Positions 8,901 to 15,388 of a stretch of DNA of 64,000 nt are shown one piece after another. A program made the position numbers and the translations under genes. The notes under the pieces are model-generated. The model saw only the letters and a list, made by a program, of their open reading frames with translations. It was not told where the DNA came from and did not search any database. This DNA is from Cellulosimicrobium arenosum (GTDB taxonomy: Bacteria; Actinomycetota; Actinomycetes; Actinomycetales; Cellulomonadaceae). Within the stretch, counting starts at the first letter, position 1; each line of letters starts with the position of its first letter. The stretch covers positions 147,989 through 211,988 of the forward strand of contig NZ_JACYHB010000007.1 in assembly GCF_014837295.1 (NCBI RefSeq), given 5' to 3'.

Positions 8901-10919
8901 GGTCCGGCGACCCTGACCAACGGGGCCGCGTTCGCCGGCGCCGACGGGGGCGTGACTCTCGACGGGACGGACGACTTCGTCGACCTGCCCGACGACCTGC
9001 TCGCCGGGCTCGAGGACGCGACGGTCTCCCTGGACGTCAGGATCGACCCGAGCCAGGCGACCCCGTACTTCATCTACGGGCTCGGCAACACGAGCGGCAC
9101 GGCCGGCAACGGCTACCTGTTCACGACCGGCAACGCGTACCGCACGTCGATCGCGACGGGGAACTGGACCACCGAGCAGACCGTCACCAAGGGCTCGAAC
9201 CTCGCGCGCGACGTCTGGAAGACCCTGACGTGGACGCTCGAGGACACCACGGCCGTGCTGTACGAGGACGGGGTGGAGGTCTCGCGCCAGGAGAACGTCA
9301 CGACCGACCCGGGCGACATCGGCGACGGCACGACGCTCGCCAACTACATCGGCCGCTCGGTCTACACGAGCGACAGGTACCTCAAGGGGTCGGTGCGCGA
9401 CTTCCGGGTCTACGACCGGGCGCTCGCGGCCGACGAGGTCTACGGGTTCGGTGCGAACCACACGTCGATCACCGGTGCCGAGCTCGACGAGCTCAAGGTG
9501 CCGGCGATCGTGGACGACGCGAGCTCGACCGTCACCCTCCCGGTGGTGCCGGGCACGGACCTCACGGCCCTCGACCCCGAGCTCACCGTCTCGCCGCTGG
9601 CCAGGGTCTCGCCCGAGAACGGTGCGGTCCAGGACTTCACCGAGCCGGTCGAGTACACGGTCACCGGGCCGGACGGGTCGTCGCGCACATGGACGGTCCA
9701 GGCGAAGATCATGAACAGCCCGGTCCTGCCGGGTCTGTACGCCGACCCGAACATCGTCCAGTTCGGCGACACGTTCTACATCTACGCGACGACGGACGGT
9801 TACGAGGGCTGGGGCGGCAAGGACTTCTACGTCTGGAAGTCCACCGACCTCGTCGACTGGGAGCGCTCGGACGAGCCGTTCCTCACGCTCGACGGCGAGA
9901 ACGGGAACGTCCCGTGGGCCAGCGGCAACGCCTGGGCGCCGACGATCATCGAGCGGGACGGGAAGTACTACTTCTACTTCTCCGGCCACAACCCGACGTA
10001 CGAGCGCAAGACGATCGGCGTCGCGGTGGCCGACAGCCCCGAGGGTCCGTTCACCGCGCAGCCCGAGGCGATGATCACCAACGGCGAGGCCGTCACGTCG
10101 GGCCAGGCGATCGACCCCGCGGCGTTCCAGGACCCCGAGACCGGGAAGTACTACCTGTTCTGGGGCAACGGCTCGCCGCTGTACGCGGAGCTGTCCGACG
10201 ACATGCTCTCGGTGAAGCAGGACACGATCCGCCGGATCAGCGGTCTGAACGACTTCCGCGAGGGGCTGTTCCTCAACTACCGGGACGGGCTGTACCACCT
10301 CACGTACTCGATCGACGACACCGGGTCGGAGAACTACCGGGTCGGCTACGCGACGTCGACGAGCATCGACGGGCCGTGGACCTACCGCGGCGTCATCCTG
10401 TCGAAGGACACGACGCAGGGGATCCTCGGGACCGGCCACAGCTCGATCCTCAACGTCGCCGGCACCGACGACTGGTACGTCGCCTACCACCGCTTCGGCA
10501 TGCCGGGGGGCAACGGCAACCACCGCGAGACGACGATCGACCGGCTGACGTTCGGCGAGGACGGCCTCATGCAGACCGTCACGCCGACGCTCGAGAGCGT
10601 GGAGCCGGTCGACGTCGCCCCGCAGCCCGAGGTGCAGCTCACCGTGGAGGCGACCCCGCGCTGCCTCGCGGGCAAGGTCTACCTCGCGGTCCGCGCGACG
10701 AACGCGGGCGACGTGCCCGCCGACGTCACGCTGACGACGCCGTTCGGCGAGAAGCGGTTCGCCGACGTCGCCCCCGGGAAGAACGCGTACCAGTCGTTCG
10801 CGACCCGCGCGACGGACGTCCCGTCGGGCACGGCCACGGTGACGGGCACGGCGACGCTGGACGGCACGCGGACGACGACGCCGTACGACGTCACCTACGC
10901 CGCCACCACCTGCGGCTGA
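5991..10919 (+). CDS. giant secreted protein with two GH43 domains, two LamG domains and Ig-like repeats
   Basis: 1642 aa. ATG at 5991 has AGGAG at 5980-5984, and an ~40-residue signal peptide follows. Module order (approximate residues): LamG/concanavalin-like 62-274; two atrophied bacterial Ig-like repeats 279-362 and 365-452; GH43 domain A 459-771 with LRDPF, VIDST and GEGP supplying the two Asp and the Glu; Ig-like (Big_4 type) 782-857; Big_2-type Ig 862-942; second LamG 944-1154; a beta-rich linker domain of DUF5018 type 1159-1239; GH43 domain B 1242-1534 with ADPN, IDPA and FREG; shared C-terminal module 1550-1642 with cysteines in PRCLAG and TTCG. Both catalytic domains appear intact but are only distantly alike, so two different linkages in arabinan/arabinoxylan are likely (inference). 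A stem-loop follows the gene. Confidence 0.9.
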   Translation: MTSRHDSPPITRSDTRTGRRALAGLLGLALVAPLAPTAAAAATPAAGSTTTALAAAAPTTDGLELWLPLDETAGTVAHDASGNGLDGTLTGTGGGWREGQGLTFGGSNHVDLPDDVLAGHDAVTVSADVWVDTSLTGNYFFYNLGNTAVGSPQTGDGYLFSSGNANYRASISDLAWGREQNTAKAPAGALARGVWKTITYTLGEGTGTLYEDGAQVGQNAAVTITPGDIGDGSTTANYLGKSAYAADNLFRGRMKDFRLYDRALTAAEVADLSADAAADAVAADAAALDLGDTTAVVTDLDLPAKGVGGSAVTWTTSDDGVVAADGTVTRPAAGAEPTTATLTATVSLRGASVTRTFDVTVLPGDGDQAKADAAAAALEVTNLDDVRGNLDLPTAGLHGADVAWATSSGTITPTGDVTRPAYGEDADDVILTATVTVGDATTVRELTAHVPALPEQEDLEGYLFSYFVGEGTSNGEQVYFGLSQGNDALNYQNLNDNQPVLTSELGEKGLRDPFIIRSPEGDKFYQIATDLRIYDGNGWDAAQRQGSRSIMVWESTDLVNWTDQRLVEVSPETAGNTWAPEAYYDESIGAYVVFWASKLYAEDDPGHTGDSYNRMMYATTRDFVNFSEAQVWIDPGYSVIDSTVAQDDDGTYYRFTKDERNNSSSTPCSKFILSEKSAELRSTDYDFVADCIGKANSTGPGINQGEGPTIFRSNEKDTWYLFIDEFGGRGYVPFESDSLDAADWTMSTDYDMPSRPRHGTVLPVTQAEYDRLLSSYQPDAFVESVDDVEVTVRTGSAPVLPATVSAHFADGSTGPADVTWDDVDPASYAQPGEIVVEGSLAPGTSVRARAVITVTDDVVPVEGVSVTPASLEIAVGGARQLTATVTPANASDRTITWSSDDESVVTVSATGLVSAVAAGHAMVTATTADGEHTAYVAVEVSEDLPGLVVRYALDETSGTSAANSAPDSTFGPATLTNGAAFAGADGGVTLDGTDDFVDLPDDLLAGLEDATVSLDVRIDPSQATPYFIYGLGNTSGTAGNGYLFTTGNAYRTSIATGNWTTEQTVTKGSNLARDVWKTLTWTLEDTTAVLYEDGVEVSRQENVTTDPGDIGDGTTLANYIGRSVYTSDRYLKGSVRDFRVYDRALAADEVYGFGANHTSITGAELDELKVPAIVDDASSTVTLPVVPGTDLTALDPELTVSPLARVSPENGAVQDFTEPVEYTVTGPDGSSRTWTVQAKIMNSPVLPGLYADPNIVQFGDTFYIYATTDGYEGWGGKDFYVWKSTDLVDWERSDEPFLTLDGENGNVPWASGNAWAPTIIERDGKYYFYFSGHNPTYERKTIGVAVADSPEGPFTAQPEAMITNGEAVTSGQAIDPAAFQDPETGKYYLFWGNGSPLYAELSDDMLSVKQDTIRRISGLNDFREGLFLNYRDGLYHLTYSIDDTGSENYRVGYATSTSIDGPWTYRGVILSKDTTQGILGTGHSSILNVAGTDDWYVAYHRFGMPGGNGNHRETTIDRLTFGEDGLMQTVTPTLESVEPVDVAPQPEVQLTVEATPRCLAGKVYLAVRATNAGDVPADVTLTTPFGEKRFADVAPGKNAYQSFATRATDVPSGTATVTGTATLDGTRTTTPYDVTYAATTCG
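9104..9202 (+). repeat. LamG segment almost identical to 11587-11685
   Basis: Ninety-nine bases encode the core of the second LamG of the 1642-aa protein. They match positions 11587-11685 in the next gene at 98 of 99 bases (single A/T difference at 9168/11651), far above the similarity of the surrounding LamG sequence. This indicates recent module duplication or gene conversion between neighbouring genes. Confidence 0.85.
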
Positions 10920-10943
10920 CCCACCCCGCGAGGTAGAACCACA

Positions 10944-10982
10944 GGTCGCGAGGTAGCACCCCCCGGGTGCTACCTCGCGACC
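10944..10982 (+). terminator. perfect 18-bp hairpin after the 1642-aa gene
   Basis: Arms 10944-10961 and 10965-10982 are exactly complementary and enclose a 3-nt loop, 25 nt after the stop. The arms contain the motif GCGAGGTAG, which recurs around this gap. It is likely a transcription terminator, but the repeated motif suggests it may also be part of a small palindromic repeat element. Confidence 0.65.
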
Positions 10983-11160
10983 GCCGGTCCTACCTCGCGC
11001 AACGCACATCCCACGCGACGCGGAGCCGCACCAAGACCCCCCCCCCCGGGCGGCCAACACCCCCGGGGCGGGGCCCCCCCCCCCGCCCCCCCCCCCCCCC
11101 CCACCGCCGGTCCTACCTCGCGCAACGCACATCCCACTCGACGAGGAGCAGCACCATGAC
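10980..11160 (+). repeat. 58-bp direct duplication of the gene leader flanking poly-C runs
   Basis: Positions 10980-11037 and 11103-11160 match at 54 of 58 bases. The downstream copy holds the ribosome binding site and ATG of the next gene. In the upstream copy the ATG is AAG and the GAGGAG is GCGGAG. Between them lie C11 (11037-11047), C11 (11074-11084) and C17 (11086-11102). The tract could be a genuine slippage-prone leader, or a sequencing/assembly fault at a homopolymer. The sequence alone cannot decide. Confidence 0.8.
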
Positions 11161-13762
11161 AGAAGAGACGACGCGCCGAGCTGCCCGACGGCGGCGGCGC
11201 ACCACCGGCATCGCCGTCGGGCTGGTCGGGGCCCTGGCCGCGACGATGCTGGGTTCGGCGGGGGCGACCGCCGCGCCCGTCGCGAGCGCGGTCGGCGGGG
11301 CCGACGACGCGGGGCTCGTCGCGTGGTACCCGCTCGACGCGGCCAGCACGTCGGGCGGCACGACGGCGAACCTCGCCGCCGGGTCGACGTTCGGTGCGGC
11401 GACCGTGAACGGGGCGCAGGCCACCGCCGACGGGCTCACGCTCGACGGCACCGACGACTACGTCGACCTCCCGGACGACATCCTCGCCGGGCTCACGGAC
11501 GCGACGGTCAGCCTCGACGTCCTCGTCGCGACCGACCAGGCCACGCCCTACTTCATCTACGGGCTCGGCAACAGCAGCGGCAGCAACGGCAACGGCTACC
11601 TGTTCACGACCGGCAACGCGTACCGCACGTCGATCGCGACGGGGAACTGGTCCACCGAGCAGACCGTCACCAAGGGCTCGAACCTGACGCGCGGCGTCTG
11701 GAAGACCCTGACCTACACGCTCTCGGGCACGACCGCGACGCTCTACGAGGACGGCGTCCAGGTCGAGCAGGCCACGAACGTCACGACCGACCCGGGCCAG
11801 ATCGGGGCCGGGGCGACCACGGCGAACTACGTCGGCCGGTCGCTGTACTCGGGCGACCGGTACCTCAAGGGCCAGGTGCGCGACTTCCGCCTCTACGACC
11901 GCGCGGTCACCGCGGCCGAGGCGGCCGAGCTCGCGACCGAGACCTCCACCGCAGCGGTCGACGCCGATGCCGCGACGCTCGACCTCGGTGTCACGAGCGC
12001 GGTCACGGCGGACCTCGTGCTGCCCACGGCCGCCGCGCAGGGCTCGCTCGTCACGTGGTCGTCGTCCGACCCGGCGGTCGTCTCCGCGACCGGCGACGTC
12101 ACGCGCCCCGCAGCGGGCGAGGACGACGCGACGGTGACCCTCACCGCGCTCCTCACGCGGGGCGCCGTCGCGCGCACCGTGACGTTCGAGGTCACGGTGC
12201 TCGCCGAGCTGGACGCGGCCGAGGCCGCGCAGTGGGACGCCGAGCACGTGTCGATCCCGAACCTGGACGACGTGCGCGGCAACATCACGCTCCCGGACGA
12301 AGGCGTGAACGGCTCGTCGCTCACCTGGGTCAGCGGGGACACCGCGACGATCTCGCCCACCGGTGAGGTGACGCGTCCGGCGTCCGGGGAGCAGGCCGTC
12401 GTCGTGCAGCTCACCGTCACGGCGTCCACGGACGGCGAGACCGCGACGCACGTCTACGAGGCCACGGTCCTGCCGCTGCCGGCCGAGGCGGACTACGAGG
12501 GCTACTTCTTCCCGTACTTCGAGGGGGAGAGCACGCCCGACGGCGAGTCGGTGTACTTCTCCGTGAGCGACGGCAACGACCCGCTCGACTGGATCGAGCT
12601 CAACGAGGGCGAGCCGGTGCTCACCTCCGAGCTGGGCGAGAAGGGCCTGCGCGACCCGTTCATCATCCGCTCGCCCGAGGGCGACCGGTTCTACCTGCTC
12701 GCGACCGACCTGCGGATCTACGGGGGCAACGACTTCGGCAACGCGCAGGAGCGCGGGTCGCTGAACCTCATGATCTGGGAGTCCACGGACCTCGTGCACT
12801 GGTCCGACCAACGGGCCGTGAAGGTCTCGAGCGACTACGCGGGCAACACGTGGGCGCCCGAGGCGTTCTACGACGCGCAGCGTGGCGAGTACATCGTCTA
12901 CTGGGCCTCGGCGCTCTACCCGACGACCGAGACGGACGGCCGGCGGATCTCGACCAGCTACCAGCGCATGATGTACGCCACGACGCGCGACTTCGTGACG
13001 TTCACCGAGCCGCAGGTGTGGATCGACGAGAAGCGCGGCAACGGGCTCGGGATGATCGACTCGTCGATCGTCGAGGAGGACGGGACGTACTACCGGTTCA
13101 CCAAGGACGAGGCGTACATGATCCCGCGCCTGGAGAGGTCGACGGACCTGCGCTCGACCGACTGGGAGCTCGTCGCGGAGAAGATCGGGCTCGGCCAGCC
13201 GAACCCGTGGGGCGGGACGTTCACGAACGGTGAGGGCCCGACGGCGTTCCGGTCCAACACCGAGGAGAAGTGGTACCTCTTCATGGACCAGCCCAGCTAC
13301 CACGGCGGCCAGGGCTACATGGCGTTCGAGTCCACGGACCTCGACTCCGGGGACTGGACCTCGGTCGACGCGCACCTGCCCACGAGCCCGCGGCACGGGA
13401 CGGTCCTGCCGATCACCGCTGCGGAGCAGGCTGCGGTCCTCGCGGCGTACGGGGACGAGCCGCCGGCACCAGAGCTCGCGCTCGACGTGCAGGTCGTGCC
13501 GCGCTGCCTGGCGGGCAAGGCGTACGTCGCGGTCCGCGCGACGAACGCCGACGAGGTCCCGGTCGACATCGCGCTGAGCACCCCGTACGGCGCGAAGTCG
13601 TTCGCGGACGTGGCCCCGGGCAAGAACGCGTACCAGTCGTTCGCGGTGCGGGCCCCGTCGGCGGCGGCGGCCGGCGTGACCGTCACGGCGACGGGCGTCG
13701 TCGAGGGCGAGACCGTCACCTCGACCGAGGCGCTGGACTTCGGGGCGGTCGACTGCGCCTGA
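11156..13762 (+). CDS. secreted GH43 enzyme with LamG and Ig-like repeats
   Basis: 868 aa. ATG at 11156 lies behind GAGGAG at 11143-11148. The open frame continues upstream through the poly-C tract, but this start gives an Arg-rich signal peptide (~41 residues, ATAAP cleavage area). Order: LamG about 50-260, two atrophied Ig-like repeats about 267-441, GH43 about 445-761 with LRDPF, MIDSS and GEGP as catalytic Asp/Asp/Glu sites, shared C-terminal module 774-868 with cysteines in PRCLAG and the final VDCA. The architecture is that of the first half of the preceding 1642-aa protein, with parts of the LamG nearly identical, so the two arose by duplication. Likely an extracellular arabinan- or xylan-active enzyme; substrate unproven. 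Confidence 0.9.
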   Translation: MTEETTRRAARRRRRTTGIAVGLVGALAATMLGSAGATAAPVASAVGGADDAGLVAWYPLDAASTSGGTTANLAAGSTFGAATVNGAQATADGLTLDGTDDYVDLPDDILAGLTDATVSLDVLVATDQATPYFIYGLGNSSGSNGNGYLFTTGNAYRTSIATGNWSTEQTVTKGSNLTRGVWKTLTYTLSGTTATLYEDGVQVEQATNVTTDPGQIGAGATTANYVGRSLYSGDRYLKGQVRDFRLYDRAVTAAEAAELATETSTAAVDADAATLDLGVTSAVTADLVLPTAAAQGSLVTWSSSDPAVVSATGDVTRPAAGEDDATVTLTALLTRGAVARTVTFEVTVLAELDAAEAAQWDAEHVSIPNLDDVRGNITLPDEGVNGSSLTWVSGDTATISPTGEVTRPASGEQAVVVQLTVTASTDGETATHVYEATVLPLPAEADYEGYFFPYFEGESTPDGESVYFSVSDGNDPLDWIELNEGEPVLTSELGEKGLRDPFIIRSPEGDRFYLLATDLRIYGGNDFGNAQERGSLNLMIWESTDLVHWSDQRAVKVSSDYAGNTWAPEAFYDAQRGEYIVYWASALYPTTETDGRRISTSYQRMMYATTRDFVTFTEPQVWIDEKRGNGLGMIDSSIVEEDGTYYRFTKDEAYMIPRLERSTDLRSTDWELVAEKIGLGQPNPWGGTFTNGEGPTAFRSNTEEKWYLFMDQPSYHGGQGYMAFESTDLDSGDWTSVDAHLPTSPRHGTVLPITAAEQAAVLAAYGDEPPAPELALDVQVVPRCLAGKAYVAVRATNADEVPVDIALSTPYGAKSFADVAPGKNAYQSFAVRAPSAAAAGVTVTATGVVEGETVTSTEALDFGAVDCA

Positions 13763-13767
13763 CCCCC

Positions 13768-13828
13768 GCCGAGACGTGAGCTGCCGCTCCTGAATCACCG
13801 GATCAGGGGCGGCAGCTCACGTCTCGGC
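13768..13828 (+). terminator. long hairpin terminator closing the GH43 array
   Basis: Arms of 26 nt (13768-13793 and 13803-13828) pair with a single mismatch around a 9-nt loop, five bases after the stop codon. This is the strongest hairpin of the array and marks its end. Confidence 0.8.
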
Positions 13829-13896
13829 ACTTCTGGGTCGGGTGAAGTGCGGGTAGTTCTGGCTTCAACCGCCGTCGGGATGGCAGGATGTCCTTG

Positions 13897-13912
13897 CTGG
13901 ACGACCGTCCAG
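13897..13912 (+). promoter_or_regulatory. perfect palindrome upstream of the LAXTG surface protein gene
   Basis: CTGGACGACCGTCCAG has 7-bp arms and a 2-nt centre, 51 nt before the GTG start. Its symmetry and size fit a TetR-type operator. No such regulator lies next to it, so the binding protein is unknown. Confidence 0.4.
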
Positions 13913-13963
13913 AAGGGGCTCGGGCCGTCCCGACCGCTGCCGCACGAACGACGAGGTTCCCGC

Positions 13964-14632
13964 GTGACGATGCTCAAGCGCCTGCTGGCAGCGACGGTGG
14001 TCGCCGGTGCCCTGACCCTGACCCTGACGAGCGTACCGGCCGTCGCCGCGACGGAGCCGGGCCCCACGGGCGTCGACGTGCACGTCACGATCAGCGACCG
14101 CACCGTGCCCGACGACGCGAGCGTCGTCGTCGAGGGCGAGCGCCCGTTCCGTGTGGGCGGGGAGATCGTCGTGGTCGCGAGCGGCTTCGCTCCGCAGACC
14201 GACTACGCGGTGTGGTTGCACAGCGACCCGGTGCTTCTCGCCACGGTCACGACGGACGCGGCGGGTGATGCGCGCCTCACCGCGACGATCCCTCAGAGCG
14301 TCGACCCCGGCACGCACGACGTCCGCGTCGTGTCGAGCACCGGCGCCGAGGCGGTGTCCGAGCCGTTCCGCATCGAGGCGGCCACCGCACCGACGACCGA
14401 CCCGACGGGCCCGACGGGTGGCGGCACGGATCCGGAGGACGGGACCTCGTCCGGCCCGGGTGCCACCGACGCGGCCTCGGGAGCGGACGACCTCGCCAGG
14501 ACCGGAGCCGGCCTCACCGGGCTCGCGGCCCTCGCCGCCGCGGCGGTCACCGCCGGGGTGGTCCTGCGCCGCAACGCCGCTCAGGGGCGCGCTCAGGGCC
14601 GCGCCGCGAACCGCTCCAGCAGGTCGGCGTGA
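13964..14632 (+). CDS. LAXTG-anchored surface protein (sortase substrate)
   Basis: 222 aa from GTG at 13964 (GAGG at 13953-13956); ATG at 13970 is the alternative and gives 220 aa. An N-terminal signal peptide (~27 residues) is followed by one Ig-like beta domain of about 110 residues. Then comes a Pro/Thr/Gly-rich linker, and finally LARTG, a hydrophobic segment and an Arg-rich tail. That C-terminal layout is the cell-wall sorting signal recognised by actinobacterial class E sortases (LAXTG). No sortase gene is in the window. The last 40 bases overlap the 3' end of the opposing trkA gene. The binding target is unknown. Confidence 0.75.
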   Translation: MTMLKRLLAATVVAGALTLTLTSVPAVAATEPGPTGVDVHVTISDRTVPDDASVVVEGERPFRVGGEIVVVASGFAPQTDYAVWLHSDPVLLATVTTDAAGDARLTATIPQSVDPGTHDVRVVSSTGAEAVSEPFRIEAATAPTTDPTGPTGGGTDPEDGTSSGPGATDAASGADDLARTGAGLTGLAALAAAAVTAGVVLRRNAAQGRAQGRAANRSSRSA

Positions 14633-15351
14633 CCGGAGCAGATGAGCAGGTCGTTCGCGCTGATCCGGGACTCCGGCGTCGCGTAGACGAAGTCCTCGCC
14701 CGGTGACTTCACCCCGATCACGGTGACGCCGTAGCGCCCCCGGATCTTCGACTGCTCGAGGGTGAAACCCTGCACCTCGCGCGGCGGGCGCATCTTGACG
14801 ATCGTGAAGCCGTCCTCGACCTCGATGTAGTCCAGCAGCTTCCCGGACACCAGGTGCGCCACGCGCTTGCCCGCGTCGGCCTCGGGGAACACGACGTGGT
14901 GCGCGCCGATCCGCTGCAGGATCCGTCCGTGCTCGGCCGAGATCGCCTTGGCCCAGATCTGCGGGGTCCCCAGGTCCACGAGGTTGCCGGTGATGAGCAC
15001 GCTCGCCTCGAGCGACGTGCCCACGCCGACGACGGCGGCCGGGAAGTCGCGTGCGCCGAGCTGCTCCAGCGCCACGGGGTTCGACGCGTCCGCCTCGACG
15101 AGGGGAAGCTGACCGCTCCACTGCGCGACGAGATCCGCGTCGCGCTCGACGGCGAGGACGTCCTGTCCGAGCCGGTCGAGGGTCGAGGCGATCGCGGAGC
15201 CGAAGCGGCCGAGCCCGATGACCAGCACGCCCGCGTCCTTCGCGGAGCGGGAGTCGCCACGGCGCGTGCGCTCGCGGCTGCGTTCGGCGATGCGCTGCGC
15301 GACGGCGTCGTTCGACCTGGGGGTGTCGTCACGCGGCTGCTTGTCGGTCAC
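14593..15351 (-). CDS. trkA: TrkA/KtrA-type K+ uptake regulatory subunit (RCK_N and RCK_C)
   Basis: 252 aa. The GTG start at 15351 has AGGAGG upstream. After a charged ~35-residue lead, a Rossmann RCK_N domain begins (VLVIGLGRFGSAIA, a GxGxxG nucleotide-binding loop), with an acidic residue ending the second strand (VERD). An RCK_C domain occupies roughly the last 80 residues. The protein forms the cytoplasmic gating ring that lets ATP/ADP or NAD(H) control the TrkH channel. It follows the trkH gene by 37 nt on the same strand, so the two are co-transcribed. The 3' end overlaps the convergent surface-protein gene by 40 bp. Confidence 0.9.
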   Translation of the reverse strand: MTDKQPRDDTPRSNDAVAQRIAERSRERTRRGDSRSAKDAGVLVIGLGRFGSAIASTLDRLGQDVLAVERDADLVAQWSGQLPLVEADASNPVALEQLGARDFPAAVVGVGTSLEASVLITGNLVDLGTPQIWAKAISAEHGRILQRIGAHHVVFPEADAGKRVAHLVSGKLLDYIEVEDGFTIVKMRPPREVQGFTLEQSKIRGRYGVTVIGVKSPGEDFVYATPESRISANDLLICSGHADLLERFAARP

Positions 15352-15388
15352 TGCGGTCCTCCTGGACGCGATGGGGACGGGGACGGGG

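Noticed and set aside
6009..11132. A 1707-codon open frame on the minus strand
   Set aside because: It mirrors the GH43 genes and poly-C region. Its translation is Arg/Val/Asp-rich low complexity with no domains, a usual artefact of high-GC codon bias.
10967..11155. Extension of the 868-aa GH43 protein through the poly-C tract
   Set aside because: It would add an Arg/Pro-rich peptide ahead of a clear signal peptide, and a good ribosome site precedes ATG 11156.
10970..13798. A 942-codon minus-strand frame and many others opposite nuo and men genes
   Set aside because: No ribosome sites, no recognisable motifs, and well-supported genes lie on the other strand.
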